64,000 nt of DNA from Aquila chrysaetos chrysaetos (lineage: Eukaryota > Chordata > Aves > Accipitriformes > Accipitridae): the NCBI RefSeq assembly GCF_900496995.4, contig NC_044019.1, positions 744,001 to 808,000 of the forward strand. The letters are read 5' to 3'. The notes beneath the pieces are model-generated. The model did not search any database. It was given only the letters and a program-made list of their open reading frames with translations, and was not told the DNA's origin. Below are positions 1-14,110 of the stretch, piece by piece. How positions within the stretch are numbered: position 1 is the first letter of the stretch; each line of letters opens with the position of its first letter. Both the position numbers and the translations under genes were made by a program.

Positions 1-755
1 GGCCCCCGTCACTCCCGGCTCCAGGTAGGAGCCTGCAGCAGCCGCTCGGCTCCGGGGGCTCAGTGACTCCCCCCCCTGTGCACCCACCGGGGCCGGAGGG
101 GAGAGACCCCCCGGTGCTGCCCCGCGAGGGGCTGGTCCAGGTGGGCTGTGTCCGGGGCTGCACAGCCAGACCGACGGGCTTGTCTTGGGATTGCAAAATC
201 TGCCTTTAAGTTGGAACAAAACTGCAATATTTAGAAATACTCCACTACAGAAAATAAAACCTCAAAGCAAATTTTGAGGGAGGGGGCCTGAAACATTTCA
301 TTGAGGCAAAAATCAATTGCTTTGTTTTGGTTACAACTTTTCAATAAATATAATCTATTTCACTCTACCAAAAAAGGCAGTGAGGTCACTGCAAATAAAA
401 AATCAAAATGATTCATTCAGAAAATGTCAAAACAGGATGTTTTGATAGTGTCAGCAGTCTGTTTCCAGATTTCTTTCGAAAGATATTTTGGTTAAATCGA
501 CCAGGTTGCAGGAGGTGCTGTGATTTTGGAAGAACCACATGCTCTGACAGGACATGGGCAGAAACATCTCCCTCCCCTATCACTGGTCCAAAATTTTCTT
601 CCAGCACTCATTAACACTGGCCGCTAAGAGGGCTGTGACTCTAACGAATCCCAACAGCTCCCATCCCAAAAGCTGAGTCATGAGGCCAAGTTGAAGGCAG
701 ACACTGTTTGTGCTTTGCAAAAATAAACCCCTCAAATCCAAGTGAGATGCGCGTG

Positions 756-771
756 CACACACACACACACA
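756..771. repeat. (CA)8 microsatellite
   Basis: Eight uninterrupted CA units followed by aaacac and a C-run. Confidence 0.95.
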
Positions 772-3038
772 AACACCCCCCCGGTCCCCCAAACCCCAGC
801 AGCTGCTGGGGAGTTAAGGCTCTTGCTTTACCCCTGTTATGTCCTGTACTTTCTGCTCTCCCCCAGGCTCCACCGTGCAGAGCAGGACTGGACCCACTGT
901 GGGCTCCCATGTGCTCTTGTGATGCCAGGGGGGCAAGAAGAGCCCCCAGCCCCACACAGTGTGCTGCTGAGCGGCAGCTGAGGATACCCCGAGAGCATCA
1001 TTAGGAGCCCTTTGCGGCGCTGACGAACGGCAGCGCCGGGCGGTGCAGAGGCTCAGTCATTGCTGCAGATGCCTTTTGCCTGCAGACACGCTCGCTGAGC
1101 ACACCTGCAGAGGAGGTATGATGGGTGAGCTGAAGGCTTGTTTCCAACACACAGCAAAAGCTGCGTCCTATTGGTAAAAGGCCAATTAGCGCAGGAGCAA
1201 CTGAAAATTACGAACTGCAGGAATTTTGTCCCGATGGTGCAGAGAAATCTTCTCGTGCTCCAGCCAAAGAGAAGGCGAGATGCTCTGAAGGTACCCAAGG
1301 ATGGATCCATCACCCGCAGCCCTGCAGCCAATTGCAACCAGATGCCACTCACACGGGAAGGCTGGGTCGGAGCGAGTGGGTGGCTTAGACCCTGGACCCA
1401 GGCTCTCCCTGGGCTTCAGTACTTCCCCTCAGCATTTAATGAGGTCCTGGCAGTTCTTGACATTTAATGAGATTCTGGCAGTCCCCCAGGACTGCCAGGT
1501 CTGGACAGAAAGAACAGAGCCCTGGCAGCGCAGTGCCTCAGCTGCAAGCAGGTGGCAGCTTTGGACATCTGTCTAATGGATAAGCCGTAGGTTTTGGGGG
1601 AGCCAGGGGATCCCATCCCAGGTATGCGCACCAGGGCCTGCTCCTGTCCCCCATCTCGAGGGTTCCAGGGGGCAGTTTTACCCATCTGATGACGGAGGCC
1701 TGAGGCGAGCAGGCTCTGTTCGACCTGGAGCATGTCCAATTTCTCCAGCCTTGCCAATGCGTTTGGTGATGGATGTGACTTTCCAGCATAGCCACGGAGA
1801 GCGAGGAGCAAGGTGCTGCCTGCCACCCCTTCCCGAGGCAGGCGGGGGGGCTGCAGACCCTCTGGGTAGTGCTGGCAGCTCTGGAAACCACCAGCTCCCA
1901 GCACCAGGCTGCTTTCCTGGGAGAGTGGGGCTCCAGGAATGTCAGCTCCTTAATTAATCCTGAGCCTTGTCACCTGCCTGGGGTGTGAACCCCCAGACAC
2001 ACTCTGTGTCTGGCCCAAAGGGAGAGTGAGAAAAGTTAATTGAACTATGTTCTTCAAATTCACACAGAAGCTCTCCTGTTTTTCTATGCCAAGCAGCCTG
2101 AGAGTTTCCTGGAGCCTAATCCCCGGTGAGAGACAGACTGTCTAGCGACTTGGTGAATGCAGCAAATCCCGGCCGGGTGAATCTGCCCTCTGGTGCCACG
2201 CAGAGATTCTTTAATTAAAGCAAATGTTGCCATGGTGGGGCATAGAAAGCTCTTGACAGATGCAAGCTGGGGAACAACAGACAACGCACAATCTCATTAG
2301 CACCTGCAGCTCCATCTGGTTATTGGATTGGGATGCTTTGAATTTTTATTGTATGGCCTCCTTAGGTTCTCAACCCTCTCACGGTGCAAGGCGCAGGTTT
2401 GTGGCAGGTCGCAGGCATCCCTGCTCTGATCAACACTGGCACGTCTCCCAGCGTGATGGGAGCCTTTCTGCGGGTATTAGAGAAACAACAGCTTTGCTCT
2501 CATCTTTGGAAACAAGGCAGGTTCTAGCGAGCTCGTGCCTGGCATGGATGAGGTATGTCTGTTAACACAGCACCCCTCTGCGGATGGCAGGAAGGTGCGG
2601 ATCCTGCCTTCAGCCGAGGGAACAGCTGCCGATGGGCAGCTGAGCATCTCATACCCGGCTCTGGAAGGGATGGGAGAGATTGGGTTGTCTAACAGCTCCC
2701 GGCGCTGCTGCCCACACTCCCAGTGAAAGGCATATTGGCTGCCCTGCAAGTTGAATATGCCACACAGGACCAGTCACATCCTGGGGAGCTGGAGTGCGAC
2801 ACGCTGGTGAAATGGCATGCAATGGCACAAAGGGGCTGCAGACCAGGCAGCCGCATGCTGCGAGCAGGGTGACGGGATGGAGAGGTGCTGCCCTTGCTGC
2901 AGACTCCAGCTTTGCAGGAGTGAGGGAAAAGAGGCTTTGTGCCTATCCCTGATTCTTTCTGTAAAATCCTTTTGTGGCCTCCCATGTTAGAAGCAATGAC
3001 TCACACCGGAGGCAGGCTTCCAGCTGGGCATGCCTGCT

Positions 3039-3098
3039 GTCCCATCCCATCCCATCCCATCCCATCCCATCCCATCCCATCATGTCCCATCCCATCCC
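3039..3098. repeat. (CCCAT)n pentanucleotide microsatellite
   Basis: About nine CCCAT units run nearly perfectly from 3040 to 3080, then one interrupted unit (catg) and two more units. Likely length-variable. Confidence 0.95.
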
Positions 3099-4982
3099 GG
3101 GATGGCCGCGCTGGGGCTGTCCCTGTCCAGCAGCACACGGCCCATCCACTGAAGTGCTGGTGAGGAGGCCTCTGGGTCCATTTCTTATCCACATCCCAGG
3201 CAGCTGGCACAATCAGAACAGTCTCCTTTTTGCAGTAATTATCATATTTGCTTTTGCTCAGCCAGCTTTATTTGTAAACTGCATGGAAATCAGAATGATC
3301 CAACTTCAAAGCTGAGCTGAGATGCTGGGAGCTGGGCACCTCCTAGTGCTCTTACCCCGGCCGGTGGTGGCCTGGGATGAGCAGAGCTTCAACATTCACT
3401 GAAGTGCCGAGACTTGCTACTTAGCATCCTCCATCCCACCCTGGCATATCCTCCCATTCCAAGTCTCTCCCCACGGCCAGTGCAATTCACAAATAGGGTG
3501 TGACGAAGCCTCTGAGGCGGCATTCGGCCCCAAAGAGCCATGTAGCACTTGCTGTAGCTGCTGCTGTGCTTCCAATTAGCCCACATCTGTTACAGCTATC
3601 CTTCCCTCCAGCCCCCACCTCGAGCGCCTGCAAGTGATTTTATGCAGTAATAACAGAAATCACGAAACCTGAAATGAATCTAAACAAAAGGAATCATTCA
3701 AATTACCCTTAACCCTTTGAAGACCAGGCCCTGTCCATAACAAAGAGGCTCAGGTTCGATGTACTCCATGACACAGATCCAGCATCTTGGCCAAATGCGT
3801 CCTGACCTGCAGGAGAACCCAGCTGCACGGCTGACTCAGGCTCCTGAGCACAATGGATTATTTATGCTGGGAGTATCTGACACAGATGTGTGGTGCAGCA
3901 CCCCGTGGTTCGCGCGGCATCCAACCTCTTCACTCGGCGTGCAGCAAACCTGGACTCTGCTTTGCTGTGCGAGCTGGGCGTCCCACAGCGACACCTGACT
4001 TCAGTTTCTAGAGTTTTCCTTCTGAAGGGAACAGATACATTTGTGTTGGGAAAGCTGCTGGGGTGTCCTATTTTCCCCTTCCATCATGCAATGCAGTGTT
4101 ACGGAATGTAAAATTTAATTTCTCCTTTGCTTAGTCAAGCTGCTCATGCCATATTGCTCCAGTGCATCTCGGGGGGAGCACCCTCCTGTGCATTCTTCAT
4201 GGCACGGCTCCCACAGACCGCAGGGGTCCCTCTGGATGGGCAGGTGGAGCACTGCTAGTGTTCCCAAGAACAGCATGCAAACCCACGATCCAGGATGCGG
4301 TGTCACCAGTGGAGTTCGCAGGGAGCCGGCAGTGCCCGGAGCACTGACGACATGCTGCCCTGAGCCTGTGGTTCCCTGCACTGCAGCACATGGCTCTGTC
4401 CCATGGGGCTGCTGGCCATGCCCCTGTCCCAAAGAATTGCTGCAGACTCACGGGGAAACAAGCAGGTCCTTCACGGAGTCTGCACTGGTTTCCCACGGAA
4501 GCAGCGCTGTCCAAGGAGCAGTTGTCTCCTTTTTCTGGAATTCTGCTTTACCAGCCAGAAGCTCTGCAGACCCACCAAGCGCTACCTCCTGGCCTCTCCA
4601 CTGTCCCTCTCTGGTCTGTGCCGTTGAGATCTCCCACCGGCTCCACCTTCCCATCCACCATCCACTGCAGATGTCAATACACGTTACTCCCCTGAACGAC
4701 GTGGGCTGATAACCAATGTGCTTAGCACGCTCTGTAGTGACTGGGTTTATCGTGGCTTGTGGCCAGGCTCATCCTGGGATGGCCAGATGGTTTTGACACC
4801 AGATCGCTTGGTCGTCAGAGGACCCACGTACTTCCGCGACAGAGCAGGCAGAGCCCGGCAACCATGATCTCAGTGCATGAATGGAGCTGTCCTACACCAT
4901 GGCCACCCTGGGATTCCTGGCCTGGAAGGCTCCAGATGTCCACGGCATTTTCATTACTGTACTCCAGAATTCTCAAAGGCCC

Positions 4983-4999
4983 AAATAAATAAATAATAA

Positions 5000-5031
<32 letters not shown>
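4983..5031. repeat. AT-rich run and T29 homopolymer
   Basis: An aaat/aataa run (4983-5000) leads into gc and then 29 consecutive T (5003-5031). On the - strand this is a long poly(A), which could be the tail of an old retroposed copy extending rightward, but I recognise no element in the 5,032-5,600 sequence. Confidence 0.9.
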
Positions 5032-5034
<3 letters not shown>

Positions 5035-7045
5035 GAACCCACCAGCTTCTTTCAACATGGCCCAATTCTGAGGCATTTCTGTGGGTTGTTGCAAATGACC
5101 CCCAAGCAGGAGGTTAACGCTGGTGGTTGTGGTTAGCAGTCACCCACAAGCTGGAGGCTTCTGACACTGCTAATAAGGCACATGTGTGTGAACGGAGAAT
5201 ACAGCATGTGGCAGCACCAGGATTTCCTGTGTTCGGGGTTGTCTGAAGCTCTCCGGCACGACGAGCCACCAGGGCTCAGGTTTCCCTGACCTGCCGGGGC
5301 AGGCTCCTGGCACACGGCGCTCAGACGCCAGCGGGACGGCACTGCCATCCCAACCGAGTGCCATGCTTCTCCTCTGCCGCCTGCAAGGAGCTGGGCAATG
5401 AACACCAGTTCTGGCATGGAGGAGGCTTGTACAGCCACGAGCATCTGAAAGGGAATCACATGGGTGGACAACGCTTCCCTCCCTCTGCTCTACCAGCGGA
5501 TTGGCATACGTCCTCCCCTTTCCTGCTGATCTCCAACAGCCAAGGGCCAGAGGGCTCACGTTTTGGCTAAAGATCCGTCTACATCTAAGGCTAGTTGTGA
5601 TTTAATACTGGTTATTTGCATTAGAGAGACCTGTGTCCAGCAACCCATCTTGTGTGGCAGTGAGCATCTCTTGAGCCTGTCCACATAGCTGCCATCTCCA
5701 TCGGCTTTCTGTTCCACCAGCAGAGAGCTGCCCTGCACACAGCAATCCAACCTCTTCTATTTTCCCTGATTCCCTCATTTCCAGGCTCCAAAATTCCCAA
5801 ATAAGCTCAACCCCAACTTGAGCAGCTGACTGGGGACACAACTGCAGAGCAAACAATAACACACCGATTCATCAGCGTTGGCGTGGTGACCACAACCAAT
5901 GGTTACGTATCCTTCTGTATCCCCTGTACGGATATGGATCCTATGTGAACACCTGGCTAATTTAAGGGAAAAAAAAAGGAACATTGAAGATGATATATTC
6001 AATAAATTAATGTCCACCTCTCCAGAGAGATGTCAGAAGAAGAAAAGGTGGAGAAGGCTCCCGAGCAGGATGAAGGGCAGGAAGAAGGCAAGTTCCCTGT
6101 GGCACGCGGGAAGGTGGTGGCTTGCTGGCCACAGATCTATGTGTTTGTGAAGCCCATTCTCATCTCTGTCAGTCAGATAAGTTACTCCAAACCCAGGATT
6201 CTTAGGAATTTGCCTTACAAGCAGTGCAGTATTTTGACAAGTTGCACTGCTAAAGAAATGCCATTTTTACAGCAGCAGTATCCCATTTTGCTATCACGCT
6301 GTAACAGCTATCTTTGCACAGGGGGATCTACAGTCTTCTTACTCTGCAGTCACAGTAAATGTGTTTTTCACTTTCTTACCATGCTTAAAAATAGCATTAA
6401 GTTTTTGCTGATCACATGATTAAAAAAAAAAAGCTAATTGAATGATGCAGGGAGTAAAAACATGTGGCACAGTAAAAACAAATTAGGTTCGCATATGTTT
6501 TGCGTAACCCTCAAGACTTGTCTGTATTAGATATCAGTAATGAAAAGAATATTAAACTCTAACAGCACAAAATACCATATGCTTAGGAATTCAAAGAGGA
6601 ACAATGTATTTGCGTTGGATGCTCCTGAATGGAAAATGCCCACAAATAAGCATTTTTTCCTTAGCTGTGGAAAAAAACCCTATCTTCCTCTACTTTTCAG
6701 TAACTTTTTAGTGAGTATTCAGGCACTGCTGCCGAGTCACTGGAAGCCACCTGTGCTTTCACCCCATGCGGCAGCCGCTGGCCCGGGGGCGCGGGAGCAG
6801 GGGACACGTGTTGGGGACGGCCACGTGCCCCGCAGCGGGAGGAACACGCACCGGGGGGGCTGCTGGACCTCGTACGCATGGTGCCTGCTGGAGGGGTGCA
6901 GGCAGGGGCCGGGGCAGGCAGGGTTGACAGCTCCTCTTGCGGGCTCTCCTCTGACCCACGGCTCGGTGACGGCTATGAGGAAACAGGCTTTGCCCTGGTT
7001 TTGCCCTGCGCACTGGGGAGAGGCATGGGCAGCAGTGGGGAGGCA

Positions 7046-7148
7046 TGCCCCGTTGCCATCCCCGTCCCCGTCGCCATTCCTGTCCCCGTCGTCATCCCTG
7101 TCCCGGTCGCCATCCCTATCCCATCCCTCTCCCATCCCATCCCACCCC
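7046..7148. repeat. Degenerate hexamer repeat (CCCGTC/GCCATC) grading into CCCAT
   Basis: Tandem 6-nt units alternating CCCGTC, GCCATC, CCTGTC and similar run for about 80 bases, then become CCCAT-type units. The end resembles the pure CCCAT repeat at 3 kb. Confidence 0.85.
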
Positions 7149-10100
7149 AACGCGAGGCCCCGGGGTGCAGCCCCGGGGCCCTGGGCGGGAGCGTGTGTTT
7201 ATCCCTCCTGTTTACGAGCTGCGAGTGGGGATCCTCGGCGTGACTCACCGCCTACAGCCACGAGTCAACCACAACTGTAACTTTCCAGTTTGCCTTGGAA
7301 AAAGGGGGGAGGGCAGGGTGAAGAGGGAGGAAGAGCTGGAAAACGTTAGGAAAAGGCAGCAAAGGCTCTAAAGAGACCAGAGGCAGCTGAGAAAAACAAC
7401 AAACAGTCTTAGAAGGGTATTAACATTTTAACAAGAATTCCTTTAATTTAATCACAATAAGATTCACCAAGAGGAGGAAGAAACAGAAAGCTTCATCTGA
7501 GCCCTTAATGAAAAAATCTTCATGCTACGGGCCAGTGCTTCTGCAATTAATTCCCCTTGGTGGAGCTTTTCCATGTGCACCTCCGGAGTCAGAGCTTTCA
7601 CGCCTTGGCATTCGCCGAGCAACTGAAGGGATGGCAGAGATTTGTTTGCTTTCATCTTTGCATCTTCTTCTGATGTCTGTGGCATCGCAGACATTGCCAC
7701 AGCCACTCTCTGGGACGTCCCAAGTGGAAACATGTGAGGTGGCAGGAGGCTCTGCAAAAAAACCCTGTGAGTCGCTGGACATGGGGCTGTGAGCGGCGGG
7801 GATGCCTCGGGGGGCTGGGGTCCCCAGAAATGGGGTGCTGACAAGGCGCCAGTGAGAGATGTCCGGGAAATCCTGCTGTGGGCAGAAGTGAGCGGGAGTG
7901 CACCCAGGTCAGCCCGTGGCCGGGTGCCCAGGTCGGTGGGAGCAGCATCTGCAGAGGCTTTGCTGGGGCCCCGCGCCCCCCGTTCCGTGAGACCCCCAGG
8001 GTGCTCGCAGAGTGGTTCGGGATGAGAAGTCGCCAGCAGGCAGGGTGACCCTGCCCAGGGCAGCGGGGTGTCACGTCTGAGCCAAGGAAGCTGCTTGGTA
8101 AGTGCTTCCCTCGCCCTGCCCCAGCAAATAAAATAAACTCATTTGGGTTTTACGTGAAAGCAATGTTTTACTGCCTCTGAGATCAGCCGTGGTGCAAGGG
8201 AGCTGAAGTCAGACAATACAAATGACACGTCCTAAACGGCATTTTTAAAAGCTCAAGGCAAGCTTGTAAAGATTTTATTTGTATACGAGGCTGTAATGAA
8301 TAAAGGAATTGGCATTGCTGCCTCCGCCACCCTCCAAGAGCCCTGTCTGCTTTCCCGAAGTAAACGCACCAGGGAGCAGCGACCGTGACGCCAAGCCCTC
8401 GGCACCCAGGCGGCACGGGGCTCGGTGCACGGCCGCACTTGGGGCATGGGCAACGGTGGCTCCAAGAGGATCTCGGGCCCCCCCGGGCTCAGGGAGCGGG
8501 GCTGGGGGCACCTCTCCCCATCACCCCGCACAGCCCGGCTCCACTCATGGCCGCAGTGCTGCTGAAGGGCAGGTGCCCCGTCTTCAGGCTTACTGCTTTG
8601 GGAAGTATTTTAACATAAACACATTTTGCATTTAACCATTTTCCTTGGGAAAAAAGCAGGGTGTAGAGATGCTGAGCGCCCGGGGAGGGCTGTCCTGAAG
8701 CGCTCAGACCCTGCCAGCTGGGGCGGCTGCACGATGCTGTGCTCCGAGCCAGGCTGCCACCGCCGTGCCCCCCCGCCTCAGCTCCCCGGGCAGCTCCTGC
8801 TCCCCCCAGCCTCCCCGGCACAAAATCCACCACTGTCCTTTCCCAGACGCCCTTCCCAGGCTGCGCAGGGTGATTTCACCACGCTAATCCCGGGCAACTG
8901 CTGAACCATTGTCTGCCCAGCGCTGAGCTAGGATATTATGGCTGGGAAAACTTCCTTCCGAACTGCAAGCTGTGTGAACAGAACTTGTTTAAAATAGCTG
9001 CTTTAACAAACAAACAGGGCCAGCTCCATTTCCATCAGCGTCTCCTCTCCTCAAACATCAACATTTACGTTTCGGTAACAGGAGACCACCTTTAGAGCAG
9101 CCACAGCCGTGGCCACGCTGATCGTCAGGGCTCTTGCCTGCACTACTGGCAAAGGGCAGGAGAGAGGAAGCTGCTGAACAGCCAGTTTGTGCTGCGACAG
9201 AATCCCAGGCATCCCAGCGTAACCCTGCCGGCACCCGCTCCCCAGACCTCGGCTCCCCAAGGTGGCCAAGCAGCGAGAGGCACCGTGGGCACCACGGGAA
9301 GGGGCTGGTGTTTCTGGGTGCGTTCTCCAGCATGGAAAGGAGTATTGCTGTCAGAAAGCCCGTGAACCACAAAGCATCCTGAGGATGGACTTTGAAGCCC
9401 ACATTGTTTTCATTTGGATGTTATTATTAAAAAAGTCACTTGCATGTTTTCTGGTAGAACAGTTTGCTGAAATGTTTCCTCTTCTCCTCCAGCTTAGACC
9501 AGAACCCGATGGGAGCACACACGGGGCCTGACCGTGCGCTCGTGGGCGAGGGGCGAGATGGGATGGAGGCGCAGTCAGCTCAGCAAACACCTCTGCAAGT
9601 AACTGGGGCGGAGGTGGGACAGGGCCAGTGGCCGCCTAAGCATCCCGGGCACCAAGGTGCTGTCAGGGCTGGGTGACCCTGGGGTGCCTGAACTTCCAGC
9701 TCCCGGAGCTGGGGCTGGAGCTCACAAAGGGCAGGGCATCTCTGGGACACCGAAATACGGCTGCATTTCCAGCACTGTGCAGCCTTGCTGCAGGCAGTGC
9801 AGAGGCAGAGAAGTTTTGCAGAAGAAAGAGAAGCCCAAGCAGCTGGCTCAGCCCGCGGCCGCTCCCACGGCTCGGGGTGCCATCAGGGTCAGGCCACCCG
9901 CCTGGGCAGCACAGCGCTGCGCAGCCGGCACGGCAGGGCGAAGCTCAGCATTCGTGGCAGCTGCTGTGGCCAAAGGCAGCACCAGGGAGCTCATGTCAAA
10001 GTCCAGGGCAGCGGGGTCCCTGCAGCAGCCAGCCTGTGGGCTTCTCTGATGCCAGCCAGCCTGGACGGGGAACACACTGTGAAGCTGCGGTAGTGCTGCA

Positions 10101-13100
10101 GAGAAATCACGTTGTACCTAGAGGTATCTGGTAAAGCTAAACAGTTGGGCTCGTCCAAAAAAGCAGCACGGAATTGTGATGGGCAGGAAAACGGGGGTGC
10201 TGCCGCTGCCTCTCCAAGCCAGTTCTTGAGAAGAAAGGGTGGCCTGTGCTTTGGAAACCACTTTCACCAACTGGTAAACCCAGAGGATCCCTGCTTAGCT
10301 GGAAACTACCCCTCCAGCAGAGCAAATTAATTATGTCCCAAAGACAGTGTGAGAAGCAGCGAGGAGGCCAGCTGGAAGCAGTGCTGAGTCCTCTTGGACC
10401 AAGGGCCAAGTTCCACTTCACATGACATCAGTGGGTGCTTTGACTGCGATGCCAATGTAATCAAGGTCTGTCCCGGGTGCAGACAGCTGCCTTCATGGAG
10501 AGGAGAAAATCCAGGCCTCTGGATAGTGCTCCCAGTGCAAACGGTCCCCTCCCTGCTCCGCATTTGCAAGGGGATTTGGAGTGCGTCACCCTGCGCTGCA
10601 GCGCAGGCAGGCTCTGCCCTTGGCACGCACGCAGCGTCCCCGAGCTGCTCACCGGGACGGCGGTGCTGCTTTTGCAGCCCTATCGCCTGGAGAGCCCCAG
10701 CAAAGAGGAACCGGTTTGGGACAGGGCGTCCTCCTGCCCCTCCTGCGTGCTGGCTGGGGGTGGCAGCCCCGAGGGGCTGGGGAAGGTGGCGGGGGCTGCC
10801 CGGGGAGGCAGTGGGCAACCGAGTGTGCAGAGTTCCTTCGCCCTTGGGAGATGGCAAGCATGGCCACGTAAGATGCTTTCAGCCCTGTGGACTGGGGACG
10901 GGGATTGGCAGAGAGTTGTCCCCGGGGCCTCTCCTCCATCCGGACTGAAGACAGAATGAAAACCTCACTGAGGGAGACCATTTCATCACAGTAAACAGCT
11001 CTTCAGGGGGCACCTCCTGCTGCCAGTGCTTTGCTGGGTGATGCTCCGTGCGCGCAGCCCCACGCAACGCACAGCAGCCCGGGATAGACGCCTGCAGCTC
11101 ACTCCCGCCGACCCTGTGGACGTGGTAAAGAAGGTGGGAAGCAGCGCAGGAGCGGAGGGAGGAGAGACACGGTGCCGGCCCCAGGGGACTGCAGTCCTCC
11201 TCAGCTGCAGTTGTGTGCCAGGGACCGTCCCAGCTCAGCCTTGGCATTTCAGCTTCCTGCACCCCTCTCCGCTTCAGCGCCAGCCCTTTGAGCCCTGCCT
11301 GCCCGCCACGCGGGATGGGGACATCCCTCCTGGGAGCGAGCAGGGCAGCGCGGGTGACAGGCACAGGTCCGACATGGCTTGTCCAAGACCGTCCCTGCGC
11401 TGCTCCCGAGTGCCAGCAGAGCCAGGCGGCTGTGCCATGAGCTGGGGGAGGCCTCGCGCTGTGCACTGCCTCCCCTGCAAGCAGCGCTCAGGTTACACTT
11501 GACATAGCAAAGTGGCAGCAAAATGGATTTAATTTATTTACTTTTTAAGTGTAATGATGGAAAACAAAACATGTTGCAAAAGTTGTTTGTTTCGTACCAG
11601 CTCTGCACAGACCCACTGAGGAAGGAGTGGCTCCTGGCAGCTCCTGCTCTTCGGAGACCGACGATTACTGAGCCGACACACTGTGCCAAGGACCAGACGG
11701 CTGCTGGAGACACCCTTCCTCCCCAGGGGCTGTGCTGGGCACGGCTGAGACTCAGAGTGGGCCATCTCCCCGGCAAGGGTGCCTGCGCCCGTGGGGGCTC
11801 CCGGGGCCAGGCCAAGCTGCTGCTGTGCAGAAGTGTAGGTGCCGCAGAGAGGACCCTGGCTTCAGGGAGCCCGAGCGAGGGATGAAGGCAGAGAGAGCTG
11901 TAAGCGAAGGCGTGCTGCTGCACACCCTCCAGCAACACCCCTGGTCTGTTTTGCCCCGTGCCTGCTGCAGGGCTCGGCACCCCTCCGGACCGGGCACGGG
12001 GCCTGGGCAATGCAGGGAGCACGCCTGCCCTGCACCTCCCGGGAGAAGGGGGACCCGCCAACGCAGCCTGCATGTCCCAAGGCAGGACGGGGTGTGTGGA
12101 CGAGGAGGGGAGCCGCAGACAGAGACTACCCACCCCCCCCCAGCAGCTCGGGGGCTGGCGGTGCCCAGGTCCCCGGGGCGGAGCAGCTCTGGTGAGGGGC
12201 TCGAAAGTGGTGCAGGATTGGGGCTGGGTGGCGTGGGAGGGAAGGCGGCTGGTGCCTGGCCTGAAAGCCAGGCCCTGAGATGCCCCCGAGGAGCTAGCCC
12301 CCTTCATCCAAACTTTCCCGTGGCACCGTCAGCCCTCAAAATTTACAACGGACCACCGAGCCTGGGCATTGTCAAGCGCCTAATTGAAAACACTGTAAAG
12401 GCAACACGGCAACGTGGCCTGGGAGCCCGATGCTGATGGCCACCCGGGTGCCTCGTGGCACCGGTGTCCCACTGTGGCGCAGCTGGCGATGCGGGGCTGG
12501 GGTCCTGTTTGCTGGGCGCTGCCTGGCCCTGGGTCCATCCCGGTCAGGCGTCTGTGGGCAGGGGAGAGGCCCCAGGGAAACCTCCCGCAGACGTGCTGCC
12601 TCCCGCGCGGGAGGGTGCTCTTTCCCAGAACTTTGGTTAGGAGATACTCATGAGTTAATTAATCCTTGAGTTTTTAAGCAGAGACATATTTATGAGCCTT
12701 GTAAGAGGCTGGGGCCCGGAGAGACATTTCTTTATTCTTCCTCCAGCTCAGCTGAAGGAAACCATAAGGGGAAAGAGCAACTGAGCCACGAAAGCATGGA
12801 AGATGGATTTCGGGCTGGTGATGGGGAAACAAAACCCAACTTGCCTGGGTGGGAACAGTGGCCAAGTGACAGCTCCCTTCCCTCTCCTTTGTCTTCTCGT
12901 CCTTTGTCTACAGGGTGCTTGCTAGAGCCTGGCTGCTGGATGCCAGGGTATCTATCTCCAGCGTTTGAAGTGCATATGTGAAGCACACATGTGGTGTGAG
13001 TGCCCACCACGAGCCTCCCTGGCTCCTTCGGACTGGAAGGGGCAGCTGTCACGGTCCCATCGCCCCCCCGCCAGCAGCATGCAGCATGGGTAGTGCCAGG

Positions 13101-13739
13101 CGGTGCTTTGGGGTGAGGGTTCGGTCCCACGAGCTGCAGCTGGAGCCACGCAAAGAACAGCTAGCGAGGACACAGGCAGGGACCGCACTGCCTGCACCTC
13201 CCTCCCGCACCCAGCTCTCTCCTCTGCCCTCACCTGGCTGGGCTGCCCTGGGAGGGGCAGGGTCACCTCTGATTTCTTCCCCCCCCCGCACTGCTGCAGG
13301 GCATCCTCTGCAGCCCCTGCTCAAACACACCTGCATCTCCAGACCGCACCATAAGTGGACTTGCAGATGAGGAAAGTGTTAAAGCAGCTTCTCGTTCGCT
13401 GCGATTCTCATGTGCAGTCTCCCGACACCAGTGAGCGAACTCTGTCCCCCAGGAGCCTGGTTTCCCCTGCCAAGTGGATCTGATGGGCTTTTCTCTCAAG
13501 AGATCTGGGACACCGCCATGAGTGGGTGGAAATTGCCATTGGTCACCTACAGCCAGGGGAGCAGGGGAGTGCAGCAATGCTGATTACATCAGCCAAGACA
13601 CCGATGGAAAACCAGGAGTGGAAGAAACATCCACTGTGATTTCGCTGGGCTTCTCTGCTGCATCACAAACAGCCAAGAAAGTGCATGATGGGGACAACCA
13701 GATGCCTTCCTGGGCAGGGCACATTTTTCCAGGCTAAGA

Positions 13740-14110
13740 GCTTGGAACTGAGGCTATTTTGCTTTATCCCTTTCCTCAGAGTGAGCTGCTTATGACATTC
13801 CTCATCTCTCTGCAATCACTGGTTTATCTATCCACCTCAAATGATGCTTCCTCAGCTTTACTGCGCATCTTGGCCAATAGCGGCAGAGAAATGTGGCCAC
13901 CACATGTTGGCAGCAATTGAATCCTGGGCACATTTTTTCTCTGCACAGCCTTTAAGCTGTGGGAACCATTTCAAAGGAAACCATTCCCCCTATAACATGC
14001 TTGTGATCTGAAGATGTCTATTTAGATGGCAGCCCGGCATTAATTTAGCAATTCACTACAGAGTTTGGCGTGATGTTTAAAGCACTAAAATAAATTGTGG
14101 TGAAGTCGTT
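13740..14110. promoter_or_regulatory. AT-rich island, candidate conserved non-coding element
   Basis: Balanced AT-rich block (for example cattaatttagcaattcac near 14,038) with no repeats and no frame of note, flanked by GC-rich DNA. Confidence 0.2.

Larger units (their letters stand above)
1..8890. other. Gene-free GC-rich region with simple repeats
   Basis: No coding exon was recognised; all open frames are proline/serine/alanine/arginine-rich GC-driven frames that overlap one another on both strands. AT-rich islands lie at about 180-420 and 6,360-6,720. Simple repeats at 756-771, 3039-3098, 5003-5031 and 7046-7148 are listed separately. The first 25 bases end in a CAG|gtagga donor-like sequence, too little to call an exon of a gene outside the window. 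Confidence 0.7.

Noticed and set aside
3741-3775. ggttcgatg-like tRNA T-arm word near 3,750
   Set aside because: No matching acceptor stem, D-arm or anticodon arm around it.
4146-4709. 187-codon + strand frame
   Set aside because: No domain, and shorter frames overlap it on both strands, as expected by chance in GC-rich DNA.
6540-7280. 246-codon + strand frame containing a Pro-Ser repeat
   Set aside because: The repeat part is the hexamer microsatellite. The same DNA is open in several frames and no exon signals support it.
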